Positions 12,601 through 22,743 are shown, counted from the first letter of the stretch. The stretch is 64,000 bases of DNA from Opisthorchis felineus (GCA_004794785.1 SJOL01006494.1:985188-1049187); one strand, 5' to 3'. Numbers and translations: made by a program. The notes: a model not told the origin generated them from the letters alone.

Positions 12601-13052
12601 AACCCATTCCTGTATCAGAAATCGGCGAGTTATGGTCTGTGGACGTCATGGGCCCCTTTCCGGTGACAACCAGTGGAAATCAGTATATCGTGGTGATGAC
12701 AGAACACCTGTCGCGGTGGGTCGAGGCGGCAGCCGTGCCAAACCAACGGGCGACGAAAATCAGCGGAGTGGTAATGCGTCACATCGTGGCCAACCACGGG
12801 GTGCCAAAAATGATTCTAACGGATCAAGGGCCTTGCTTCGAGAGCGACGAGTTTAGGAGTTGCTTGCAGAAGCTGGGCATCAGACGGCTGAGGACGGCAC
12901 CATACCACCCGCAAACAAATGGTCTTAGAGAACGCAATAACCGAACGATCAAGGAGTGGCTAGCGGCCAAAGGAGGTGATTGGGAAATGAACCTGCCGAT
13001 GGTGTTGAAGAAGAAGATGGATATTCCGTTTTTAGAAACAACATGCAAATGA
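9645..13052 (+). CDS. Gag-Pol polyprotein, Ty3/Gypsy (CsRn1-like), C-terminally fused to LTR sequence
   Basis: One open frame of 1135 codons from the first ATG; upstream codons are also open back to a stop in the LTR. Numbering from this ATG: a Gag region of ~200 residues; a CCHC zinc knuckle (C212, C215, H220, C225); an aspartic protease with DTG at 272-274; RT with the FDLRSGYWQL block (D512) and YGDD at 572-575; RNase H starting at the TDASDRGIGAVL block (D722); integrase with a zinc-binding H934, H938, C968, C971; and a catalytic D1000, D1060, E1096 triad with 35 residues between the last two. No stop or frameshift interrupts it. Integrase stops early: after NLPMVL the frame runs into 3' LTR sequence and adds 14 foreign residues before TGA. 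The integrase C-terminal domain is therefore missing. It would act in reverse transcription and integration in cytoplasmic particles and nucleus, but this copy is probably defective. Confidence 0.92.
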   Translation: MRIPWPQPFEDGDVRTFLEDFEDVAEAAGLETDRGKLAALKTLLRGRAKAALDAARRGPRKMDWAAAKEALAAEFDTPADRQEAMRRFKTASMGPGCDPTVFFASLQQLLDRALPELDGVSRQQLLSEQFVEGVHPALRAQLRLARATGQLSVEHLVHLARELAEAPLATLQSQENRDESTVEDLKNKVDQLAGQLAAIKTESRRHARMSRCYRCGMHGHWKNQCPHTRPPVHNKTLDYSSFPGWVAISAVTQATIQAVVEIDGKKELCLIDTGAGVSLRRRGNEAVCKPCALAVRAVGGYQLKIDGLSMHSMRLGDRSVQHEFLISPDIEQTILGADFLRGTESVVDLKRGKLVTKYGAVKLEGYPSTAVNELHVRKLPSCNMPSVQSVVEEYSELFTGEEDPFGFCSWIEHEIPLSSECFRPYGPRPLPLHLREEVHKQVQEMLKNGIIEEANSAYNSPVVLVKKANGKYRFCVDFRRLNELTVNRVVAVPSVADIFDSLQHSRYFTVFDLRSGYWQLSIKAEDREKTAFTVGDTQYQFRRMPFGLSGAPFTFRRLMLRLTKGLQNVAVYGDDIVVYSNSEPEHAVHLKAVLKRIREAGLRINEAKTQLARSSVTLLGHKVGHGEVSPLPEKLAKIEDCAVPNSKRSLRQFLGRAAYYSRFVQDFNTIAAPLYDLLGQNRKFEWTREAHEAFERVKARMLDQQLTLKLPRVGEMFTVATDASDRGIGAVLKQRHGVIEYASRVLTNAEQKYSTIEKECLAIVWALDKWRPYLLGQRFHVETDHKPLEWIRTTRDPRGKLARWALRLQEYDFTIRHVPGKENHLADWLSRPEAEDEAPRIMIGANSLVVELDPGRLVQLQRQDPVLRKVAASLLDGRNIENGDGDKELQMFQSHFDRLSLSEAGIISWNDTDSDVVLPVIPRVLRRKLIVECHEMAHTGCTKTYDLLRQRAYWPGMRSEVMDYVVSCKRCQLMKGDTTGVTNPMEPIPVSEIGELWSVDVMGPFPVTTSGNQYIVVMTEHLSRWVEAAAVPNQRATKISGVVMRHIVANHGVPKMILTDQGPCFESDEFRSCLQKLGIRRLRTAPYHPQTNGLRERNNRTIKEWLAAKGGDWEMNLPMVLKKKMDIPFLETTCK

Positions 13053-13141
13053 GAGTTTAGCCTTCCTGTCCTATAGTCTGTAACCGTTTAGTTGGCGTTT
13101 TCCAATAAAGAACTCTGCAGCGAAGGGCTTTCCTCCTTACA
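13010..13141 (+). repeat. Truncated 3' LTR (last 132 bp)
   Basis: Aligns gap-free to 9489-9620 with about 10 mismatches in 132 by my count. It contains AATAAA at about 13103. Its left edge is a deletion junction inside an AGAAGAAG stretch shared by integrase and LTR, so a short direct homology probably mediated the deletion. Confidence 0.88.
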
Positions 13142-13145
13142 CCAG

Positions 13146-14100
13146 AACTGAACAACAGCATCGACGTCGGCGTGGCTACATCGAACCCTCAGTTGACCTC
13201 ACGCAGCGTAACACGAGGTTGCTTTTTGGTGCACCTGTCCATTTCAACTTTCAGTAGCGATGTCTCGGTGCCCCCAAGCTCGTGATGTGCTCCCTGTCAG
13301 GGATATTAGGCCTTGAAAGACAACGTAAAACCAAGAAAACCAGTAGAATCTGCGCACCGACTTCCCCTGCGTACAGCTGCTTAATTGTATGGTGCTTTAC
13401 GTGGGTCTTCGGACCGCCAGTTACATCACACCAATCGTAATTCAGTATAGCAGTCAAATGACATATGGCTGAACGGAAGACCAAGGTGTGTGCCGAATAT
13501 CGTTGACTGTGATACGAATATACACTTGACCGGCTACTGTTGGAAAATGGATACATAGAGCTAGGGAGGAAATGCAACCTGATAGCGCACCAAAGAGCAC
13601 ACCAAAGTTCAAATCACGATTAGGGCACACATTCAAACCAAAACAGATATAGAAGAGTTCCGTCAGGGAGGACCGAAGGTGCGCCTTGTTATTTCAATTT
13701 CTCCGCTGCTTCTAAAATATAGATAAGCCAGTTGGTGGCGGGTGCTTTGCAGAACATTATCGATTGTCTTTAAAGATCCATACAGGAACCGTGCACCAAC
13801 TGGTGGTATTTGTATCTCTCAACAGCACTGCATGGAGTGGCTACCATACCTGCATACTTCCTCACGGAAGAACAAGGAATAATTTTCCAGATGCTTCGGT
13901 GGAGAAAATGGACCTCCTTATAGACATATTGAAAGGGTATGATTATCGTTCAAAAACACTTGCAACCCAGACCTCCCAAGCATGTTATACACAATGCGCA
14001 TCGTAAGCCTTCATACCTAAGGCTGTTCTTCAAAGGTGATCAAGTCAGTGTCATTCCGTTCGGAACCCCAATGAAACCACTGAAACAATTTTCAACGCCA
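13146..14100. other. Anonymous sequence
   Basis: Nothing recognised. A minus frame at 13251-13577 and a plus frame at 13764-14006 lack family motifs. Confidence 0.35.
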
Positions 14101-14135
14101 CCAAGTTAAGGACCAACTTCACCGTTCACGCTCTC

Positions 14136-14530
14136 TTGTCAGACACTTCTCGGACCTGCCTTCACTTGTTTCATGATCTCCTTGTTCATCGGTTTATCCA
14201 CTTTCATGCAGATGGGTACATTGCTCGGAAGATGAATTGGCTGTCTAAACAGCTTTCCGAACTTATTTTGGCGAGCCTCATAGCGGGGCAGCAGCGAGCT
14301 ACTAGCTGTTCACTTTAACCCATCTGCTGAATTTAGGACGTCCGACTAACTTTGCGAAGTGGTGGTTGATCAGACGGTCGTTGATCTGTTCGCCGAGCCC
14401 ATGTAATTGGCTCGCAGATGTTTCGTATACAGTCGAGGAGACATCGCCAGTGCGCAGTCGAGGGAGTAAACACACCGGAGCTACATATGTTTCGGCACAT
14501 TGATAACTTTGCGAGGGCTTTTAAGCCTAG
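14136..14530 (+). mobile_element. Penelope-like element 3' relic (possible)
   Basis: The plus-strand translation near 14240-14318 reads WLSKQLSELILASLIAGQQR, which resembles the C-terminal 'SSI..HL...GH' part after the GIY-YIG domain in fluke Penelope-like elements (compare 47.24-47.3 kb). It is followed by non-coding sequence (14360-14435, GTTGATCTGTTCGCCGAGC..) that recurs in diverged form at about 37747-37825. That supports a repeated element 3' region, though the match is weak and the fragment is dead. Confidence 0.35.
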
Positions 14531-14539
14531 CTGCGAGAC

Positions 14540-16490
14540 TTCACCAAGTTCGCTGAAACCAATGGATCTGGAAGCCAGTTAATATTTGGGGTATTCTTAT
14601 ATGTACTCGCGAGCGCTGACTTTGTGGTCAGAAGCAGTGTCCAGTTGATGTCAGCCACGTGTACGGAAAAGCACATCGTAGCTCTCGCGTGACATTCAAA
14701 CAGCCTGTCTGGTCTGAAGGACACCATTGATTTTCAGCCTGACTGATCTTAGTTAACGCCGTCAGTTGACAGCATCTGTCTTCCATACATAGTATGTCCG
14801 AGACAGACGAGGACACTTGGAAAAGTTTAATCTCGTCGATCTCGGTGAGTCCATGATACATTCCAGAGGGGGGAGTTTCTTGGCGGTTGACTGGTAGTCT
14901 CTGTACCATTGAGGTCGGTAAGCGGTCTAGCTGCTTTAGGATGTCGGTGTCCATGAATTTGAACAATGATAAACTCGTGTGAGAGTGCAGCATTACCACG
15001 TAGGCATGTCAGGAAAAGATAAGCTTACTAATGCTAACCAGGCACCGGCGGCTTCTCGTTCAGGTGTGCCGGCAGTAAATTCATGATTTTCATATCGTTC
15101 CTGTGTGAAAATTGGCTAGAGGTGGCTGTTAGTTGCACAGAATAACGCTACAATGCTTACATATAAAGAACTGGGGGCAGTACCCACTCTGTCACTTGTC
15201 CTCGGCAATAGGTTTCTCCTGATGAAGCGCGTATCCCTGTGATTTCCAGGCCGTCAACGCGACCACTTCAAAGATGTCAGCATTCTCTGATGGTGTTCAC
15301 ATGAATGTGTCTCACGAGTCAAGCTGCAAAACAGCAGCAAGGAAGGCGCCCCGCATCGCTCCAACCCGGCGTACATTGGACGCTCTGGTTCGAGACATTC
15401 AGGCGCATGTTGGTCAACCTGGAAGGACCTAGTTCCAGAGTACCAATCGCGGCGCATATATGCGCATATCTGACGATCTCCCTGACCTCTTGTGGAAGGT
15501 CGGGAGGACTTCACTAATTGCACGTAGATTAGGCACGCTTGGACAAAGCGCTGAACATAAAATTGGCGCCCCGCCGTGGTAGCTACATGCTGCTCAGTAG
15601 TCACACAATGGAATTAATTTGTCAAAAGTTACGACCTCTTCAGGGTTGCCACTTCATAGTGTAAAACGTATACGTATAATGTATATGTAGATGTATCATG
15701 CAAATTATCTACATTGGTGAGTTGTTTAAGTGAGCGAATCTTCAAAGTCAATAAACACCACCGACTGTGAATATGTTGCCTGATGTAATAAGAAATCGCG
15801 AATTGCGGAAAAAGGTAACTCAGTTACAATGGATGGAACTTTCAGATAGTTTCACACCTGAAATAATTCCCTGAACATTCTAAAATCTACGTGGCCCCTG
15901 TGGATGCGAAATATGCGCAGGTGCCATTCCTGTAATTAATTTCTGATCGATAATTGCTGTTACCAGCTACCAGGGAAAAGGTCCAAATTAGGCGCTATAA
16001 AAAGTCCAGTTTTATCGGTCTTTTTGATGAGAGCATATGTCCTGCTTGGAGGCTCATGACCTTCGTGCGGAGTGTTCATTGGGCTATTGGTGTCCTGAAA
16101 TGGGAGAAAGATATAACTGAGGTTATCGAAATATTACCATGAGGCAGGCGGCTGACGAACTGGGAGGAATACTTACCCTAAAATGAGAGCACTTCGGTGG
16201 CTATAATGTCGTAGAGGCTTGTTCACATAACGCCATCTCCAGCGGCTATTTCGCATACCTACTTACTGTATCCCTCACGAAATACCAGACTTACAGTAAA
16301 TATATGAGGTCACACTAACAGACGAACTGCTTGGAGCCGACGGGCCACATGAAATCATCTTCGTCTCTTTCATCTAGCTGGCGCTCAACAGCGTTAGTCG
16401 CAGTAGTCTGACATTTAATCGCGGCTGTCGAGTGGTTCCTCCTTGGACCCGAAGATATTGTGCTGGGATTCTGTGCTTCGGTCTAGGTTA
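14540..16490. other. Anonymous sequence
   Basis: Overlapping open frames on both strands at 15254-15604 are GC-rich but unassigned. No recognised repeat or RNA gene. Confidence 0.3.
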
Positions 16491-16578
16491 ACATCATAAG
16501 ACGCCCTCCTTGCGGACCGGGTAGCAAGCACACCTTTGCGATTTCTGGCCGGGCCGGAGGCTAAGAACCAAAAGTAAA

Positions 16579-16740
16579 TTATTCTTTTGTAAACTCACAT
16601 TTGGGGCAAGCCTGAGGAGCATCACCGCACAGCGGGCAAGGTTCACCACCACAGCAATCGACGTGATATGATACGCAATCCGTTGCACACCAGCGGTCAA
16701 TGGTAGTAGTTGGCCGGTCACAGAGCACACAAAAGCCCAA
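16579..16740 (-). pseudogene. Cys-rich zinc-binding tail of the MULE/SWIM relic
   Basis: The frame ending at a stop at 16579 encodes clustered Cys/His pairs: CVLC, WCATDC, SYHVDCC, CPLC and CPKC within about 45 residues, preceded by a Pro/Arg/Ser-rich linker. The spacing suggests a RING- or PHD-like zinc-binding module at the C terminus. It lies directly downstream of the SWIM region in the same orientation but in a different frame. Confidence 0.5.
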
Positions 16741-18815
16741 GTCTGTGTCACTAGACCGCCGTCTGGGTTGAGGTGCAGAATCCCCGACCACTGACGGCAG
16801 GCCGCCAATTGCAGACTTTGAGCCTTGAAGCAGCAGGAGTTGCCCCTGAACAATCAATTGCTTAAAGATGGCTGTGGCCCTCCTCGGTTCCGGCCCCTAA
16901 AGTTTATCCACCTCGCAGTTCAATTGTTTACGCAGGCCGTCCAAAGCTGTCGGCGGTGGTTCAGGAACAAGTGTAGGGGGTACATCTTTTTTCGGCAGGT
17001 TGTGATCCGGCAGCCACCGTTGGTGGATTGGGAAGCAAGCCAAGAAAAAATCGATGAAGAATAGTTCCTACTGCTTAGAACCGACTGATCGCTAAATAGG
17101 GAGAACAAATGGATGCAGGAGAACCACATCGCCTGGTAGAAGGGACATGTGCATTCTCCAGTAAAAATGTCAGCCGTCCGGGGCACCTGGGTGTTTCCAC
17201 CAGGAACTATAAGTAAGTTAACGTAGGTTGACCTCACCTTGTTTTTTCCAACACGATGATAGTGCAGCCTTGGCGGTCGCGGCCCCAAGTGCCTCAAAAC
17301 TGGAGAACTTGCACACGTAGTCATTCGACAGACCACGTTCAGAACGTAGCTCTCACCCTCCAGGATTTGCTGTCGGTCATATTGATACGAGGTATGCATC
17401 TCCAATTCTCGCATGAGTCACTCGACGTGCCGGGACACCTTTTGTATGGCGTGCTCCAGTGTGTCGGAGTGGTGCACCCGGCCTTTAAGGCGACCATTGG
17501 CACTCTCCAGACAGTTGTTGGTCGCATCACCAAAGTGAACCATTCCGGATTGTGAGGGACGGCCAATTTTCGGGTGATGTACAACCAGTGAGCCGTAAGA
17601 TAAGAGACAAATCGTGGGTCCGTGCGGCGCAGGGGTTGCAGATCTTCCCGGAATCTGGGTTCGTATTATAATAAACAAAAAACCAACTGTACGGCGTTGT
17701 CCAGGCGAGCCATGCGGTGGGTATATGCCAGCTGTTCACAGTGTGTCTATTACGAAAAATACATAAATGTTACATGACGCATACGTGCTTCCTGGTATGA
17801 AAATAGCACAGCATTATGTCACAACGGGACACGATTATTGCAGCCCGCATTTGCGCCGCCAACTTGTCCATGACGCAGACCTTATCTGGATACTGCTCGC
17901 CCATCATTTCCATGAATAAGTCGAACAGTTTACGCATAGGGGCAAACTGTTCGCTCTCCACGAACACATACATAACCGGACGCCGGTACCCATGCCGTCC
18001 GTTGTCAGGAAGGCACACAGATTGTATCTACAGGCCGAATATTAGGTGCTTTAAAAAACTTGCCCGAAGCGATTTGTCGCGTGCTACTACTACTACATCT
18101 GGAAAGCGTCGAAACAACGCTATCTGCTGCTATCGGTAGAAGCATATGTGGCTATGGTGATCTTTCTCTGGCTGCAGCACAAGCACGCGTCCAGTCCCCC
18201 GAAGTTTTGCCAGGACCGAAGGCATATCATCTGCCACTATGAAATCTCACTATGCGGTACCTAATCAACAGAGCCGGTGGACACTTCCGGCGGCAGTTGT
18301 GTATATCCTCAGTGGTAAGGATCTTGCCGAATTCATCGGGCACAAACTGCCGCGCTTCAGTTGACGGCGCACTTCAGCAGGGCCCTGCATGGGCCCAACT
18401 CGTCTTCGGTAAGTCGTCGACTATCCGGAAGCCGATCGTACAAAAAGTTGGACAACTTGGTTGTGTTCAAGATAATATGAGGGGACAGCGAGGTGGTTCC
18501 TTTGCCTCCTTAGACAAAACCGCACTGGACAGCCGGTGCTTCGCTTGCCGATTTTCATTTGAAACCACGCTCAGCTCACTAGCTTCTCCGGATTCCTCGA
18601 CCTTCCGTTGGTCTTGTAGGTCGCCTGCTGCATTTATAGTGCACCTAATCGTAACACAAAACAGCGTTGGTGCTTCGACTACTGGATGAACGCACAGATG
18701 CCACATAGTTATCCTTCATGTATTGATTTAAAGCCTTTTCAAACAACCTGAAGAATGAGGAGGATACCGCCTCAAATTTCTCAAAGAACGCGTGTGAAGC
18801 CACTTGCGACTCCAT
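16579..18815 (-). pseudogene. Broken MULE-type transposase gene with SWIM zinc finger
   Basis: Read on minus from an ATG at 18815-18813. The N-terminal piece MESQVASHAFFEKF.. hits a TAG at codon 57. A central piece (18018-17770, another frame) reads GRHGYRRPVMYVFVESEQF..VCVMDKLAAQMRAA..CDIMLCYFHTRKHV, matching the MULE transposase core with its Asp and C..FH signature. A third piece (17678 onward) has GDATNNCLESANGRLKGRVH, the 'TNN..E..N..LK' block. After one in-frame TGA (17420-17418) comes a SWIM finger CTCPFYQAMWFSCIH (C-x-C-x9-C-x-H, 17153-17109). The last piece (16857-16579) is Cys-rich. The order matches MULE/ZSWIM-like proteins. Several frame changes and stops make it a pseudogene. Whether it was a transposon or a domesticated ZSWIM gene is unclear. 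Confidence 0.65.
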
Positions 18816-19290
18816 AGCACACCAAGTTCAAAGTCAAATATGCGTCAAAAATTTCGAAAGGGGATGAATTAAAAGAAATTACAAAACAGTGACGGCAGAT
18901 TAAGACGATTTTCGGTCTGAGTACATACGCATAAAAATGCAACATTTTGGGGTAAAAAGTTTTGTTTCGCTCAAAGATGTTTTGCAGAAAAAAGCATTGT
19001 GCGTCCAAGGAGCGGCGTAGCTACATCAAAAAAGATATCTAGGATATCACCGACTTGTCGCGGAAGTGCCCAGAATAGTCTGGCAAGCACCGAAGGTTTC
19101 CCACAATTACCGTAGATAGCCTCTGATAATCACTGCAGAAGCATTGATTGACGGGTCACTGGAACCCGTAATGTCTTCGGCGCGTCGGTTTTGCTCGCTG
19201 CCAGTGCCCGAAACGACGGACAAGTATCTCACCTGTCATTTCAATAGCTGTATGATCTGTTTCTCCTAATCCGAATTCATGAAGGAAATT
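18816..19290. other. Anonymous sequence upstream of the MULE/SWIM relic
   Basis: No motif, repeat or promoter element was recognised between the transposase-like ATG and the open region beginning at 19291. Confidence 0.35.
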
Positions 19291-20080
19291 TCAGGTTTCG
19301 TGACCACAAGGCCACGCTAAAATTTTCATCCGAGGCTGCGAAGCACGGGGCCAATAACCTCTTGGTGCTGATTGGCTGACATTTTGAGCAATCAGGGCGT
19401 AGATTTCCTTGGTCCATAACCCGCATGTGGTATGCCTGTTATTTGGGGCGGATGGCTTCCGGGCACTTCCCAACTGAAGATGCTGTGCGTCACACCGGTG
19501 CTTCGATTTGACTTGCGATTTCTCAGGGAGCTGATGTTGCTTGTTGATTCGTCCCTGGGGCAGTGGGTATGCTGATCTGGAATCTGGTGCAGCTTGTTCT
19601 GACAATGCTGTACATTTCTGAGGTATGTCACTTTTATCTGGTGTTCCATGCGGAGCAGTTCCTTTGTGGGGCCAAGTTCTGTTGCCTGTAGTTGATTCAC
19701 TGGAGGCAGCCGCGCCTGGGATCTGACTTGCACTGGCTGGTGACGCGGTAATCGAACCGGCGCCCACCGTATATAGTGCCCACAATATCCTCTAATCAGC
19801 ACCTGGCCTTCACGTGTTTGTTGCGGTATCCCCTCTGTCCATCGCTTTCTTTTGTCTCCACTGATAGCCTTGGAAAGCTGTGCATATTCACTCATCTGTG
19901 AATTGAAGGGTAAGGACCGCGGGTACATTGTTGCAGGCTGTCGGCAGGATTCGTCAAAACCGACTGTAATGGGATGTCGGATATCTCGAGCTGAATAGCT
20001 TCTGTACCGCATATGCCCAGACTGTTCTCTGGTTTGGCCGCAACTATAGCGACCACAAAAAATCTGGATGTTGTGTTCTC
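19291..20080 (-). other. Unidentified long open region on minus strand
   Basis: Two overlapping minus-strand frames stay open for an unusual length. One covers 20080-19392 (its start continues into antisense SINE sequence up to 20252), the other 19785-19291 (164 codons). The latter has a disordered, Ser/Pro/Gln-rich composition with LWTKEIYALIAQNVSQSAP near the end. Neither matches a family I recognise. It may be a decayed gene or an ORF1/gag-like region of an element; real coding status is uncertain. Confidence 0.25.
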
Positions 20081-20107
20081 GTGAAATTATTGCTGCTATC
20101 TGCAGTT

Positions 20108-20985
20108 GGGGCGAGATGGCGCAGTGGTTACAGTCCGAATTTACTAACCGGGAGGTCCGTGGTTCGAACCCGACCTCTGCATCTCGACTTCCTCTGTCTA
20201 GGCCTGGGCAACCTGGCAGTATCCCAGCCCTCGTGCTTCCTTCGCGTGGCATGCCGCGCCTGCGGTTCCGGTAGGGACAGTGACATGAAAAGTACCATTC
20301 GTCACAACCAACAGGGGTGGGCGGTGTCCTTGGAGCTACAGTATGGGCTGTTTTGTCATAAGGCTGCGAGACGTGGCGTCAGAACAGCAGAACGAAGGCG
20401 TTTCCAGGTCTTTGACAGCCGTTGTCTCAGAAACAGCTGGTGTCGGCGAATCCGTAGCGAAACATTTAGGAAGCGTGTGTTCGGTTGTGCAACGGGGACT
20501 TCAATCGAAGAACGTGCCCAGCTCCAGAACCTGCGCTGATTATGCCCTGTTTTGCGTGTGCCGAACCACCGTTTGCCGTATAGAGTGCTGTTTTCCGTGT
20601 CCAGTTCCGGGTGGCTTGAGCAGAGCGGTGGTGAACCATTGGCGTGTTAGAGGGGTATGAAAGAGATTACGGAAAGTCTGGGTGCTGTAGGCGCAACTCG
20701 TCTTCCGGGACGGAGTCCGTTTGGCCCTTCGGTGCTTCGTTGGAGACTCTGCAAGACATGACTTCTAATCAGTGTCACTGGGGTTCTTATCAGTTTCTAT
20801 ACAGGTTGCTTGAATGGGTGTCTGGAGGTGTGGACACCTCGGGATGATTGTGTCAGGTTATCACTAATTCCCTTCCCCACCCACTTTTATTCTATTCTTC
20901 ACAATAAAGCTTTTCAACTAGACTGTGGCTGTTGTGGTACACTGGTGTTATGCTGTCGTTGATGATGGTGGTGGTGATGGTGACT
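20108..20985 (+). mobile_element. SINE head joined to RTE 3' part (chimera 1)
   Basis: 20108-20250 is a tRNA-like SINE head (A-box-like GATGGCGCAGTGGTTA, B-box GGTTCGAACCC at about 20161) followed by the family's CTAGGCCTGGGCAACCTGGC region. From about 20290 the sequence matches the last part of the RTE ORF (compare 54.70-55.1 kb: the CGTTTCCAGGTCTTTGAC and GTGTTCGGTTGTGCAACGGG blocks), then the RTE 3' UTR and a GATGATGGTGGTGGTGATGG tail ending near 20983. No clear target duplication was found, so it could also be a SINE next to an RTE fragment. Confidence 0.6.
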
Positions 20986-20989
20986 CGTC

Positions 20990-22560
20990 GATAGTTAGAG
21001 ACATTGGGCAGACATGTATCAGTCTCGTGCACATTCACCAAGCTGTCGTCTCCAGTATGTAGCTTCCTTTACAGATCTGGGTGAAAAGTGCACTGACGCT
21101 GGTAGATTCACGCACCGATTCTATCTGCTACTGTCTCCGATACGTAGCTATCTCCCCCAGATTATCGGCGAACGCAACTGTGGCAACTGTACAACGTGTA
21201 CTAGATTTTCCAGCTGAAGCTGATGATGGTGCTATTTGAGAACTGCGACTACAACTACCATTCACCGAAGTGGGCGCCTTACGAAAAGCACGGTACGCCG
21301 TAAAGCTACGAGGAGCCTTGGCCTAGACAATCAGCTCCTACGAGAGCATATAAGCAACCAACAAAATCACGATAGAAGGACACAGGGGCCATTGGTGTAA
21401 GGTAATTAAGCGCCAGCATGTATTGCTGGTGTTTTGCTGTCAGTAATCCAATCCCATCTGCGGTGTATCCAGCAAATCACACATGGAATGGTTGGGTTCA
21501 ATCGTCTTTAAAGATATGCTTACTTAAACAGGTTGTGACTTACGAGAACGCAATAGTACAACGGCAAACTGTCCACCAGTTTCCGTATCGTCGTTTCTCC
21601 TTTTGCTGTCAAGTCGGTCGATTGTCTATTTGACGAGGCTGTCATGAATGTATTTCCTTACCCCATGGCCACCAGCTGTTCTGTGGATATTAATATTTTT
21701 GCTCGTTCCTTTTCCGAACGAACGGTTACCATTCTCATAGTGCACACGTTCTTCATTTTATCTTTCTTGCTTGCTCTTGAGCGTTCTTTAGTCGACTGAT
21801 AGTGCTGAGTACTACGCCTACTTGGGTAAAATTTCTGAAATCAATGTGAGGATACAAAGAGAACGAAAAGCTTTGGACCGCTGAAACTATTGGTATCCAC
21901 ATTGGCAATCAGAGCAATACACAGATTTGGGAATGGATTGGTGTTCCAGTGGGGGTGGTGAGGAGGGACACATCCAATTGTGGATCCTTCTACCTTCCCC
22001 GGTTATCTTGAAGGACTCGTGACCTAACTAAATGCCTGACCAGTGTTGGTCAGGCCAGAGAATCAAGCCGTCTAGCGTGATTTATATACTCGAGTGAGTC
22101 CAGTAGCATTTTTTCGTCGGTAGAGAGAGGGGGTAGGTATGATCTCAGTACATCCACTTTTATGGCTGTTTTGGGTGTAATGACCATTGAAGTGTCCCCT
22201 GAAAGACTGTCTATCCAGAAGATGATAACTGAAAACGCAGTCACAAGACGTATGGCAGATGAGGAGCTCACCCATGACGGATTCTGCATTCTGCCTTGAA
22301 CGCAGGGAGGCCTCTTGAATAGATTTTACCCTGTGATCAGTTGACGGTTACATCTAGCTCGCGATGGAGCGGAAGCACGACAAGAAGCGCCAAAACCCGT
22401 CATGGTCGACAGATGATTGATGAGCACGCCAACGGATGGCCTGACGTTCGCAGGAAAACTGCCCAGCTTTCATTGAATAAAAGAATCTTGCCTTCTGAAC
22501 CCAACGGTCATGGGTTCACACCTGCTCAAATCAGACGAGCAGATCGTCGAGACAAAAAAA
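20990..22560. other. Anonymous sequence
   Basis: No recognised gene or repeat family on either strand. Confidence 0.35.
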
Positions 22561-22562
22561 AT

Positions 22563-22743
22563 AGTCCAGGTATAGCACCCTTTCGGTGCCTAGCTGCCAT
22601 GCCACCCGAAGAAAGCACGAGGGCTGGGATACTGCCTGGTTGTCCAAGCCTAGACAATGGAAGTCGAGATGCAGAGGTCGGGTTCTAACCACAGACCTTC
22701 CGGTCAGTAAATTCGCTTTCTAACCACTGAGTCATCGTCGAGA
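22563..22743 (-). mobile_element. tRNA-derived SINE, minus strand
   Basis: The reverse complement carries the same tRNA-like head and body as the copy at 37139-37337, including AAGGTCTGTGG.. and the GGCATGGCAGCTAGGCACCG 3' region. It is diverged and shows no clear target duplication. Confidence 0.75.

Larger units (their letters stand above)
9308..13145 (+). mobile_element. Gypsy/CsRn1-like LTR retrotransposon, internally deleted
   Basis: The element spans 9312-13141 and is flanked by a 4-bp direct repeat CCAG (9308-9311 and 13142-13145). Its ends are TGTAA...TTACA, a perfect 5-bp inverted repeat of TG..CA type. It carries a 5' LTR, one long Gag-Pol frame in the order zinc knuckle, protease, RT, RNase H, integrase (Ty3/Gypsy order), and only the last 132 bp of the 3' LTR. 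A deletion has removed the end of integrase, any downstream sequence including the polypurine tract, and the first ~177 bp of the 3' LTR. The TGTAACGG LTR start and 4-bp duplication fit the CsRn1-type Gypsy elements known from flukes. It cannot transpose on its own in this form. Confidence 0.9.

Noticed and set aside
20161..20180. tRNA gene (A and B boxes)
   Set aside because: Part of the SINE head; recurs in several copies, lacks an intact cloverleaf and is followed by SINE body.
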